A stretch of DNA of 64,000 nt from Pelodera strongyloides (lineage: Eukaryota > Nematoda > Chromadorea > Rhabditida > Rhabditidae), in assembly GCA_036852015.1 (NCBI GenBank), contig JAANDG010000063.1, forward strand, positions 1 through 64,000. The letters are read 5' to 3'. Positions within the stretch are counted from its first letter, which is position 1; the number at the start of each line of letters is the position of its first letter. The notes under the pieces are model-generated. The model did no database searches. It saw only the letters and a program-made list of their open reading frames with translations, and was not told the origin of the DNA. Of this stretch, positions 42,501 through 56,059 are shown piece by piece. A program made the translations under genes and the position numbers.

Positions 42501-43856
42501 GAATGCTGAGAGATGAGTAAATAAAAAGGCAAATGCGTCGACTTACTTGATTCGCATCTTTCACTTTGGAATCCCGGTGGACACGAACATCTCAAGAAGT
42601 GACTGTCAATAATTCCATTGTTCATGCAGATCGGGAACTAAATTAAATAATAACAACCTCGTCACGCACACACGTCCGCTTCGTGTTTGCTTGTGAAAAA
42701 TTGTCTACTACTCCATAAAAGCGTGTTAGTATATTCATACACTGCAATCTTGTCCCTTGAAGAAATTGGGGCACACGCAAGTTGCATTTGGAAGGAGAAA
42801 TCCTCCGTTCTGGCAGGAGGTCTGACCATCAAGGTTCTCACTAACAAACTTTCGCTCCGGAATACTTTCTAAAACAACGTGCTCGTTTAGTTGCCTGAAC
42901 AACTACTTTCCTAATAAGGAACAGGTACACTCAATGACAATCAGAATTAGTTGACCCACCGACTCGAAGCAAGAAGTGCAACGCAATTGGACTGTCGTCT
43001 TTGTTCGCGCGCTCGATAATCTGTAAGATGAATTTTCACTCGCAACCACGTTATTTTACCGTAATCTTATTTCACACGTTTGAATTCGTATCCGTTCGAG
43101 AAAGAAGATAGTTTAATCGAAACCTCATCCCGTGTTAGCGTTGTGTCAATGAAACCTCGAAGAATTGGCGTCGGTAGTTTCAGTTTGATTCCGTGAATTC
43201 TGCAAGATAAGAGATGCAAAGTTTTATCAGTGGCTATGTCCATGCACACTAGCTGCATTTTTATTGGAAACAAAGACAATTCGAAATACAAATATCGGAA
43301 ATTGAAAAAAAACATGAAAATAAAGAAGAGTTGCATTATTGCTCAATGAGTTCTTTTCCGAGTCACTTGTTTCTGTGCATAATTAGTAGTGACCTACTCA
43401 ATTAAATGAAGTTCAACTGCAGCCTTGTCTTTGAGAAGATTATTGAGCTGAAAAAATATTGTTCCTCATAAGAAATTTGCATATTCATGCAAAATTCTAT
43501 GGAATAGCAACTAATCCTTATTGATAGATCGAGAATCTTCCAAAGCTTTAGTATGAACTGGAATGGGAACCATCGAAAGATTAAATCATATACTTGCCTG
43601 TGTGCTGAAAGTCTTCTCTGTCGTCAATAAAACACTCTCACGTCTATCCAACTCCAGAAACTTCTGATGATGAACTTGCCAAGAATGTGCATGGAATTCA
43701 AAGATTGTTGCTGAAATACGTCGCTTGCTTCTGTGTTCGTGAATGAAATAAAATTAAGCATTAAGATACACAACTGCTATCTAAATAAGGGGGATGTTGC
43801 TCACCATTGGCGAGTGCCAGGAGTGCTAAGAGCACCGGGAGCGCTCGGGTTCCCAT
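30569..43856 (-). CDS. large secreted EGF/VWA-like mosaic protein
   Basis: My model has 51 coding exons and 1571 aa. Exons 1-26, by position: 43805-43856, 43598-43710, 43398-43447, 43076-43199, 42960-43020, 42741-42868, 42547-42637, 42338-42411, 42123-42246, 41532-41656, 41175-41231, 41004-41069, 40845-40925, 40461-40581, 39632-39705, 39464-39531, 39239-39324, 38923-39037, 38775-38847, 38528-38591, 38339-38439, 38091-38193, 37937-38019, 37713-37824, 37529-37601, 37414-37494. Exons 27-51: 37210-37350, 37002-37059, 36793-36848, 36651-36714, 36389-36466, 36247-36307, 36008-36122, 35788-35921, 35574-35636, 35214-35293, 35093-35137, 34724-34829, 34427-34555, 34099-34202, 33904-34000, 33608-33729, 33239-33364, 32915-33049, 32647-32827, 32416-32475, 32220-32319, 32000-32085, 31730-31825, 30677-30841, 30569-30582. 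A signal peptide (MGTRALPVLLALLALA) is followed by eight EGF-like units in four pairs (about 150-206, 590-650, 1083-1144 and 1514-1564; for example CTCPKNWGGNVC). Each of the first three pairs is followed by a VWA-like fold and a beta-rich segment. The MIDAS DxSxS is not conserved in any of the three. It resembles the nematode family that includes C. elegans IRG-7, an immune and longevity factor, but orthology is unproven. Weakest spots: the exon starting 37494 (34-nt intron) and the donor at 32000. Confidence 0.88.
37495..37528 (-). other. suspect 34-nt intron in the EGF/VWA gene
   Basis: Required to keep the reading frame between FRDAVTDAQFG and MPPPYSNSNKFPILEALQ. It begins GTTAG and ends ATTTAG. 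A stronger acceptor (TTTCTTTCAG, exon start 37456) lies 38 nt further on, but with the same donor it leads to a frame that stops at about 37255. An intron this short is near or below the usual nematode minimum. Confidence 0.4.
39741..40179. mobile_element. foldback MITE-like element 2 (intronic)
   Basis: An imperfect palindrome flanked by TTAA on both sides. The left end is TTAAAGGGACGGGCCCATCA and the right end is the reverse complement of TTAAAGGGACGGGCCTATCA. The arms pair for nearly the whole length, including the matching blocks at about 39870-39930 and 40000-40060. It sits in the intron between exons 40461-40581 and 39632-39705 of the EGF/VWA gene. The minus-strand ORF inside (39775-40017) is palindrome sequence, not a gene. 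Confidence 0.93.
43448..43597 (-). other. GC-AG intron in the EGF/VWA gene
   Basis: The second coding exon ends ...ACACAG followed by GCAAGT, the consensus for the rare GC donor class, with a normal TTTTTTCAG acceptor. Phase 0 is needed to join FSTQ to LNNLLKDKA. A GT donor a few bases on (GTATATG) would break the frame. Confidence 0.65.
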
Positions 43857-44642
43857 GCTCTCCTACGGAAGCGCACGGAGGGAAAGAAGAGGCAAGCAAA
43901 CACACACACGGTAGCCATCGACACACCCTAATAGAAGTGATAAGCCGACTGTGCGAACATAGGCAGCTGACTATTGCCTGTGCACTACACTACATAGAAT
44001 AGAACACACAAAATTGCGTAGCATGGACCGTTGATCTGGGACAGAGGTTATAATTCGAATATATAAAAAAGCGACAAATCACCATTTCATCTATGTTTCG
44101 GTAAACAAGCCTCAAACAACTATGTATGTACCTATCTCCCCGAGATATGGTAGTTAACTTTCAAGCAACATTCCGTCATACTCCCGTTTTGCACCGTCAT
44201 ACTCACACAAAATTTCATTAAAAAACGATAAGTAATTAGCATTGCCTCTTCATTGACCTTACTGTTCTCACGTTGGCCGGACCCTTTAAAGCATGGCTGT
44301 CTCCAGTAAGCACGTGGCGAAAGAGGTTCGTAATTACCTTTTGCGAGCTTATCAGAAAACTCCTTCTTTTACAAAAAGAGCAGCGATTTATGTTCACAGA
44401 TAAAGGCTTCAAAGGAGGGATCGTTTTATTCAAATTAAACATTCATGTTAGAATTAAACGAAAAATAAGCCGATACTCAGGAATAATCAACAGACAAGAA
44501 GCATAGAAGCAGCGATTATAATAGCAGAACAAAATATCAGAAGAACCGCAGAGCAATCATGAAGCCGGATTATCAAAAATAGAGAAGCAACAATTTCCAG
44601 ATTTGATTAGAAGGCAGGAAGCAAAACAATGAGTCTTTATTC
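43857..44642. other. upstream flank of the EGF/VWA gene
   Basis: The minus-strand start codon at 43856 follows TTCCGTAG plus GAGAGC, a plausible trans-splice acceptor (43863-43870). Beyond it the sequence has no supported gene. Opposing short ORFs at 44236-44506 are unrecognised. The promoter is expected here. Confidence 0.4.
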
Positions 44643-45060
44643 TTAAAGGGTCAGGCCCATTTCAAATGACCCCTATTTTTGATGATTCCATCTGATTCTC
44701 CATGATAAATATAGTAGGATGCAATAATTTTCTAATTTTCAAGCGCAAAAATCACTCATTATTCAGCAATTTAACGTGAGCAGTCATACACAGCTATCCA
44801 TCGCAGTTGGCACGCCCATTCGCGCTGATTCGCCGATATCGCAATTGCCACGCCCAATAGAGCATATTGCCCAATTAGCGCGAAGGGGCGTGACAAATGC
44901 GGTAAATAGTTGGGTATGACTGGCAGGGGTAAATTGCTGAATACTGCGCGAATTTTGCGCTTGAAAATTAGAAAAATATTGCATCCTACTATATTTGACA
45001 TGGAGAATCAGATGGAATCATCAAAAATAGGGGTCATTTGAAATGGGCCTGACCCTTTAA
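44643..45060. mobile_element. foldback MITE-like element 3
   Basis: The cleanest of the three. It is flanked by TTAA on both sides, with left end TTAAAGGGTCAGGCCCATTT and an exactly complementary right end. At least 125 bp of each arm match with few differences, after which a less perfect GC-rich centre (about 44790-44930) still folds on itself. No transposase is encoded. It lies about 790 bp upstream of the EGF/VWA start codon. Confidence 0.95.
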
Positions 45061-46776
45061 GTGATGGTCTTTTTAGACATTAGGGTATGTCGAGACAACT
45101 CCATATTCCTTCAGGTTATTCCGCAGCAGTCTGCGAGCCGATGTGTGTATTCTGTGGAGAATGGCACAATTGATGGAAAAGTAGACTGCAGCAAATGGGA
45201 ACACTGGATAGCCGGTCTAAATTAATCAGTCTTAGTCTGAAGTACAAGTAAAATTTTAGTTGAAACCAATTAATCATACAACTATGCTCTTCTTTATACG
45301 AAATATAGCCTTACTTATTTAAAACAACTACACTTTCACTCACTTTGAGCCCTCCCGTAGCAAACTTGTGAACGACGAACATTTGCACAGGAGAAAGTGA
45401 AATCTAAAATGACTTATGTTTGGTAAACAGCAAAATGAGAAAAATTAACAAATTAATCACAAAAAAAAAAACAATATTTGTATTGGTTTTCTTTTGATAG
45501 TGCTTCAATTGCAAAACCAAAAACACTTGAAACAATCAAAAAAACATTGCTTTATTGATTGTGCTAACGAATTTGGTGCCGTATGAATATTCTCTCTCTC
45601 GAATCAACGTACCAAAACGAGGCAAGCAAATTTATGATATGCTGGTTTTACGATAATATTGGCGTATATGCTCAGAAAGATAGCGAATATGCAGAGAGAT
45701 GTCATTATAGGAGAAGTAATCACCAGAAAGGTGACCAATTTGTCGAGAACATCAATCTCATGACCGCTGAAATAAAATGTTTTCCTGCATTTATGGAGTA
45801 AAGCTCGCGAAAAGTTCTAACTCTTATACGTGTCTAAAGATTTAACTAAAAATACACGTTTTTTTTTTCAAGTTATTGATTAATATCAAGTCATGATTGT
45901 TCCTGTTGAAGCTCAGACCTACATTGTCAAAACAGTGGAACAAGCCAACTCGTAAAAAACGCACACTGTATAAAACGTACTGTTTGTTCTCTATGTACAA
46001 CATTGTGAAAATTGCAACCCCTCTCCATGCGACAACTAGATGACAAGCATTCAGCAGAAGCATACACACAGATATGAGAAAGTGGTGTACCTAAATGAAG
46101 TGACGCTATGTTTAGGCGTGACAGGCATGACCTACAAACAAGGTAAGCAAGATGTTTTTAGGCAGTACTTGTCAACTGACGGTACTGGACAATACTGGTG
46201 GATTCACCTGATTCAATAAAATTCACCTGCACAACATTCTCTGCAAACTCTGTGAATTGCATTGCTTTCTGTCGTGTCTGTCAAAGCCAACGAAAAAAAA
46301 AACCCTGAAAATCTGAATCGTGTTTACATTGACATTGAACACGACATAACTGGCAGAACTCATGAGAAATAGAGAAAAAAAACAATATTACATTCAAACA
46401 TGAAGCTACCAAATTAAAATGAAAGCATTGAAATAAGGCCTATCGTATGTCAACCTACGAAATTCGATTTATATTACTGTGTCGTTATATTTTCAATATT
46501 TAACTGGATCTAAAACGCCTAAGTGATTCCGTGCCGAAATAACAGTGAATTTTAATGTATGTGTTGATTCAGAATAGAAAAAAACATAAGTTATAATTGT
46601 ACACACATGCAATAAATCGTCTTGGGTGACAAATGACTCACGGGATAAGTTACGGGAAAGCATTAATTGAGCGCATATGCTTGGAAGCTGGTGGTAACAT
46701 GCTCAAACCGACGCATACAGATTAAACATTCGGTATTCTGAGGGACCTTCTAATATATCCTATTCTTGTTTAGTAT
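45061..46776. other. intergenic, no gene seen
   Basis: AT-rich sequence. A 72-codon plus frame (45583-45801) and a 75-codon minus frame (45842-46069) have no recognisable motif. There are short A or T runs near 45462 and 45861. Nothing else was supported. Confidence 0.5.
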
Positions 46777-46848
46777 GGCTTAGTGGTCTAGTGGTATGAT
46801 TCTCGCTTTGGGTGCGAGAGGTCCCGGGTTCAATCCCCGGCTGAGCCC
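46777..46848 (+). tRNA. tRNA-Pro (anticodon TGG)
   Basis: A 72-nt cloverleaf. The acceptor stem GGCTTAG pairs with CTGAGCC (46841-46847), with discriminator C at 46848. The anticodon stem CTCGC/GCGAG encloses loop TTTGGGT, with anticodon TGG at 46809-46811. The T arm is CCGGG-TTCAATC-CCCGG, which also supplies the internal B box; the A box is in the D arm. There is no intron. It decodes CCA and other CCN proline codons. It is isolated, with no other tRNA nearby. Confidence 0.97.
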
Positions 46849-49800
46849 ATTGTTTTGCATGGGATGTAACATGGTCTCACCTAATGAAATGTTTAATAGA
46901 TCCGCGCTAGTGTAATTGCGGATAACACTTTTCTCGATATTTTCATCCGAACGTCGTTTTCGCCTTCAGTTTTTCGGAATAAACCCCAAAGATGAGCATA
47001 TCACTGTTGGTACGATAACGCCTTCTCTTTTCCGACCCTAATTATTGGTTGGCTTCATTATGCAGGATATTAGTATGTGTCTCCACACTGATGCGAATTC
47101 CTGCGGGGAAGCAATTTCAAAATCGGTTATGCTAATTTTTGCTTTCTCTCGTCGAGAAGAGTCAGTTGACAAATCCAATTACTCGGATAGTCATTGTTCT
47201 CTTGTGTTTCTTAAATGAGAATTCTCATTCCGAAGCTCGTTCTCCGCTACCGAACTCGTGCATATAAATCACTTTGCGTTTCGCATTGGAATCACACCGG
47301 AAGGAAATTCAAATGTCTACAGGCTCTATCTAAAAGATCTACAGGCTTTATAAAATTGTTGGATTTACGTATTCATATAAATGGAACATGACGTCAATAG
47401 TGGAAACAATGCCAATAATGATACATAGGATAGGCAAACAGTTGGAAGCAGTATTCAAGTTTATTCTTTCTTACTATCCAGTCCTGTCCCGAAGCCCGAG
47501 AGCAGTCACGAGATGCCTGTTCTTCGGATTAATCGTATTACCTAACCAGTCACCAATCATTCAAATGATGATCTAATTGAGATGCGCTGTTAATAACCCC
47601 CTTAAGGAACATAACCTTAGCGAATAGGATCTCAAGTATCACGAAGTCGTTCTTCAAAGATACCGACATCATTGTTGGACACCGGTCGGATATAATTGCA
47701 GTTTTGCTTTGACTGTCCCACAATCATACGTCTCCATTGATGGGTTGATATCCCGCTGCGAATGGTACTGTATTGAGGGATTGTCTGCACACTCCAACAC
47801 AACACTCTCTTAGATCTATGGTAATCGGATATGGAACAGTACAGCCTCTGAACATGGCTGCCGGCATCTAACATAGCCTATCTAACACAGAAGGCAAGGT
47901 GTCAAATAACAAACAATCTTGTTTGCACCGTTGACCTTTTATGACCTTAGTTCATTAGACTAATTAGGGTTATTAGTGACCAGCACTTGAAGTGCCTTTG
48001 CGCCTGGAACAAAGAACATTGATTTGCTAAATTCTAAGCGCTCAACCTGGAGTTCCATCAGACGCTGCCGACCCTCAAAATAAAGCACTAAATTTTCACA
48101 CAATTCCCTACGGTAGCAGGATATTATTTCGAGATTACAAATCTAGTAAGGCACAGCTCTTTGTCGCCGACAGTTTGTCGCAGGAAGAATCGTCAAATTT
48201 TACTACCCGTCTGCCGATCTACTCGCAGTGCTCAGACCGCTATATATAACGCGAGTCACGTAATAACCATTTTTATGACGGGCTCTCGCGTATGTTACTT
48301 CTAGGAGGCCACTCAGGGATTTCCACCTCGGGGGGCACCACTTAATTAACAGAAATTCTCGGAAGCTACCCTATTGCCCAAAGTTTGGATGGGCACTGGT
48401 AATAAGTGCAACAAAGACCATTTGTGAGCAACCCAGCCATACTTTTATAGTAAACTTCTAAATCCTTATTTAGAGAGGTGCGGCACACAATCGTGGTGTT
48501 GAAAATGAACTCTCATCAGTTTTCTTGATCTTTGACCCATTATGTCACGAACTAATGGTGTATAGTCCACATAAAGCAAATATCGCAAATATATAGTTAC
48601 CTGATATTGAGCCTATCAAATCCACATTGTCAAGTGCGACTGCAACTCAACCTTAATAACCTATGTAAACATCAGCAGATCTCTAAAATGAGGCAAATGA
48701 GCATAGAGTATATGGGGGCAGCCGGTTGGCTGCCGGTGAAGTGTCTGTGGTTTAGAATTTCTTCTGCACCTGTGCCTTAAGAGGCAATCAGGGTGATGGA
48801 CCTAATCAAAAGTCAAATAACGTTATTATCCCCATTTAGAAATCTGGAGAATATTTTCAATTTACAAAAGTTTGCGCCTGACAGTGCCACTCTCCCGATA
48901 AGGTGTTTTGCTTCCGTCAGCAAAAACAATGTTTTTCCTACTTTCACCCCGATTTACCAGTAAACAACCCGACGGTACGAGATGTAACGAAATTACGGTC
49001 AAATACTACCGTATGCCGATTTCACATTCCTTCGAATCTTATAAATATTTTACCGTCCACAACTACCGACCTAATTTCACCAATTATGATTTGCAATTTC
49101 CTCACTGCCTTTCCTAGATTGTACCCGAATGTAATTTTATCCGCCGTTATGTCCTTTTCTGGGGTCTTTGGGTCCTCTTCCCACCTCGGGAAAGGTGCGA
49201 AATTGAATCCTGACTGGGTAATCACTATGGAAATGGAATCCCGGTATCCCAGTATTCCCATGGCTCTCACTCAACTCTCCAAATAATAATCATATTCAAT
49301 GGATGTGCATATATATATGATATGTAGCACAGAACACTGCCTTACATAGGAAGATATAAGACATGTGGAAATCTTAGTTACTTCATATTGATTTGATGAT
49401 TACCAAAGATTTGATAATGTCAAGCAGTATGCGCAAGAAATGTCCACTCTGTTGCGCTCATATCTGTCAGAAGCGTTGGCAATTAGTGCAATTTGTAAGT
49501 GTCCCCCCGCATATGGATGCATATGTTCGTTTGTGGTGGTTTGGTTCCAAATCATTCTAGGCGGGTGAGGGCACAGTGCTCTTCCGTCCCCGCGAATGAT
49601 GCATTTTTAATGGAGCGTTGATTGAAATAAACGGCGCAACTGAGAAGCCAGAACGCATCCAGCATTCCAATTGCGATCCCTCATACCTTATTAAGCAATA
49701 TCGTAATATGGGTGAGCTCCTCACAAAAGGAAAGAGAGATCAATGGAGTAGCAACCCGGATCGAATCAATATATGCAACAAATTATCAAAGCAATCAGTG

Positions 49801-50410
49801 CATTTCAGGGCAAGTTTTTATAGAAACTGCCCTTGCAACAAGGTGTTTTAAACACGGCATTATCGCACTTTTTACAACCTTTCAGCCACATAGCAAAGAA
49901 GGGCAGTAGCGCCTGATTTATTCCCCTAATTTATGAAGCCAATTTAATTAACTCATGCTTCACCGTTTTTCGGTATTTTCGCAAGTCTTTATTCAACAAC
50001 GCATGACCCGAGTTGTGGTCAATTATGCTGTTAACCTACCAATTAGTCCCGTTAGCGTTTGTTAAAATGTGTCCGTTCACTTTTAGCTTGCATAATTGAA
50101 CGAGAAATTAAATTATTCTTCAATGTGTAAGTCTTGCTTTTTCCATACTTTCAACTTTGGTGGCGCAATTCGCGGATTTCTAAACGATGTGTGTTTCGCA
50201 TAGATGGAACATTAGTGGATGCAGTTAATGTGTTGAAATATGTTCCCTTCCGCGGATTCTAAGATTTGACAAGTGATTGTCCCTCCCCTTCAAAAATCTT
50301 CCTGCAAATTGTGCACTGGGGAGTATTTTGCAGATTTTTAGCAATATTAACATCTCAGCAAGATTTTCTGTTTTCACAATACAAAAGAGAAAGTGCACGT
50401 ACATAATACA

Positions 50411-50440
50411 CAGAGAGGGTTTTACCGCACTGCCACCGCC
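50411..50440 (+). repeat. short dispersed repeat, copy A
   Basis: CAGAGAGGGTTTTACCGCAC plus TGCCACCGCC. A near-identical segment occurs at 52531-52560 (CAGAGGGTCTTACCGCACTG). Flanking sequence is not shared for long, so this may be the end of a degraded element. Confidence 0.6.
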
Positions 50441-50743
50441 GAATTGTTGTACACGTTAAGCTACAATAATTTTTCTCTAACACTTCATCAACATTATTAA
50501 AAAACCGCCAAAGTTGCACTCATACGCATTATCGCAATGTTTTTCAGGGGCATTTGTGGAGAGCTCGCCTTGACTCATGATAAGTGCAATAAAGTTCACT
50601 GAGGTATGAGTGCAAGTGTGAGATTGTTGGTTATTCATCTCTTATCAACAAGTTCTCTTCCAAAAACATTTGTTTTGTGAAAAGGTCATTTTGTCTCCAG
50701 CACGAGTATTATTATTCAACACAAATTACTGCCTGAAGAGGGT

Positions 50744-50785
50744 TGGGGGCGGGGCCTAACCCTCTTTCGACCAATCAGCGATGAG
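50744..50785 (+). promoter_or_regulatory. GC box and CCAAT element upstream of pag-3
   Basis: GGGGGCGGGGC is followed about 25 bp later by GACCAATCAG, in a GC-rich island within AT-rich sequence. It lies about 900 bp upstream of the pag-3 start and is oriented toward it. These are textbook Sp1-type and NF-Y-type motifs. Promoter function is inferred. Confidence 0.35.
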
Positions 50786-51642
50786 TTGGGCTGTAAGAGA
50801 AGAGTATCAGTTCCCCAGTACCGAAGAATATCACATGGACACTAGTAGATACCTAGTCGAGCATTCAGATCACTTCCTTTTCTCCTTATTTCCTAGCTGT
50901 ATTGCTCCGCTCAACTCAGTTTGATCACAGAACCACAGAACATTGCGAATTATATCAATTGTTTACTAAAGATACAATGTTAACTGAGTTGGTTGAACAT
51001 TATTAAAACTAGGTATTGTGCTAAACTATGCTCCTCCATTTGGGGAACTTGCTCTGAATATATAACTCTACGCATCCAGCGCATCAACTATGCAAAATCT
51101 GGCGCAAAAACGCTAGTTTTATATCTCCATTCTCCATTTATACTGCTACGTTGTTTTCTGATTGGGCAGAAAAAAAATAAAATGTTATTTTGGAATTATT
51201 TTCGATGTTATATAATAATCATGATCTTGTGATGAATCTTTAACGTAATGGAATGTTTGTCGTTCGTACGCACTTTTGATGTGGTCACTTTAATCAAGCG
51301 CCAAAAAGAGAATTCGGCAATCGGTAGTGTCGGGTTTCTATTAAACTCCAGCTTTGGTTTCCGTAAACTCCTTTTTTTGTCCTGATTTGATCTATTCCGC
51401 TGTAGCAAGTAGTTAACCTCACTCTTCATTTCTTCGGTTCTCATGCTATGATCAACTTCAGATGAGTGCTGTAAAAGAAGAACCATCATCCAACAATATT
51501 TTCAGCGTATCCAGCCTTCTGGGTGACAAGAAGCAAGGTTTGATGCTTAACATTTCAAAAATTTGTCCGGTGGAATAGTCAACACTGAAAGAATTGCAGT
51601 TCCACGTTATTGAAAAAAATTCAAATAAGGATTAGATAGCTC

Positions 51643-51662
51643 CCCCCCCCCCCCCAAAAAAA
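51643..51662. repeat. poly-C tract followed by poly-A
   Basis: About 15 C followed by about 9 A, 27 bp upstream of the pag-3 start codon. It is probably just upstream of the pyrimidine tract of the trans-splice acceptor. Confidence 0.85.
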
Positions 51663-51688
51663 AACTCATAATAAACCATTTAGTTGAC

Positions 51689-56059
<4,371 letters not shown>

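Larger units (their letters stand above)
46849..51688. other. long upstream region of pag-3
   Basis: No gene supported in 4.8 kb. A region at 48903-49290 is open on both strands (127 codons plus, 82 codons minus) without recognisable content. One copy of a short dispersed repeat is at 50411-50440. A GC box and a CCAAT element occur at 50744-50785, and a C run followed by A sits at 51643-51662. The pag-3 promoter and neuronal enhancers are expected here. ORFs at 47388-47874 are unrecognised. Confidence 0.5.

Noticed and set aside
44771..45001. two overlapping minus ORFs (76 and 66 codons)
   Set aside because: They lie inside foldback element 3; the open frames follow from the palindrome.
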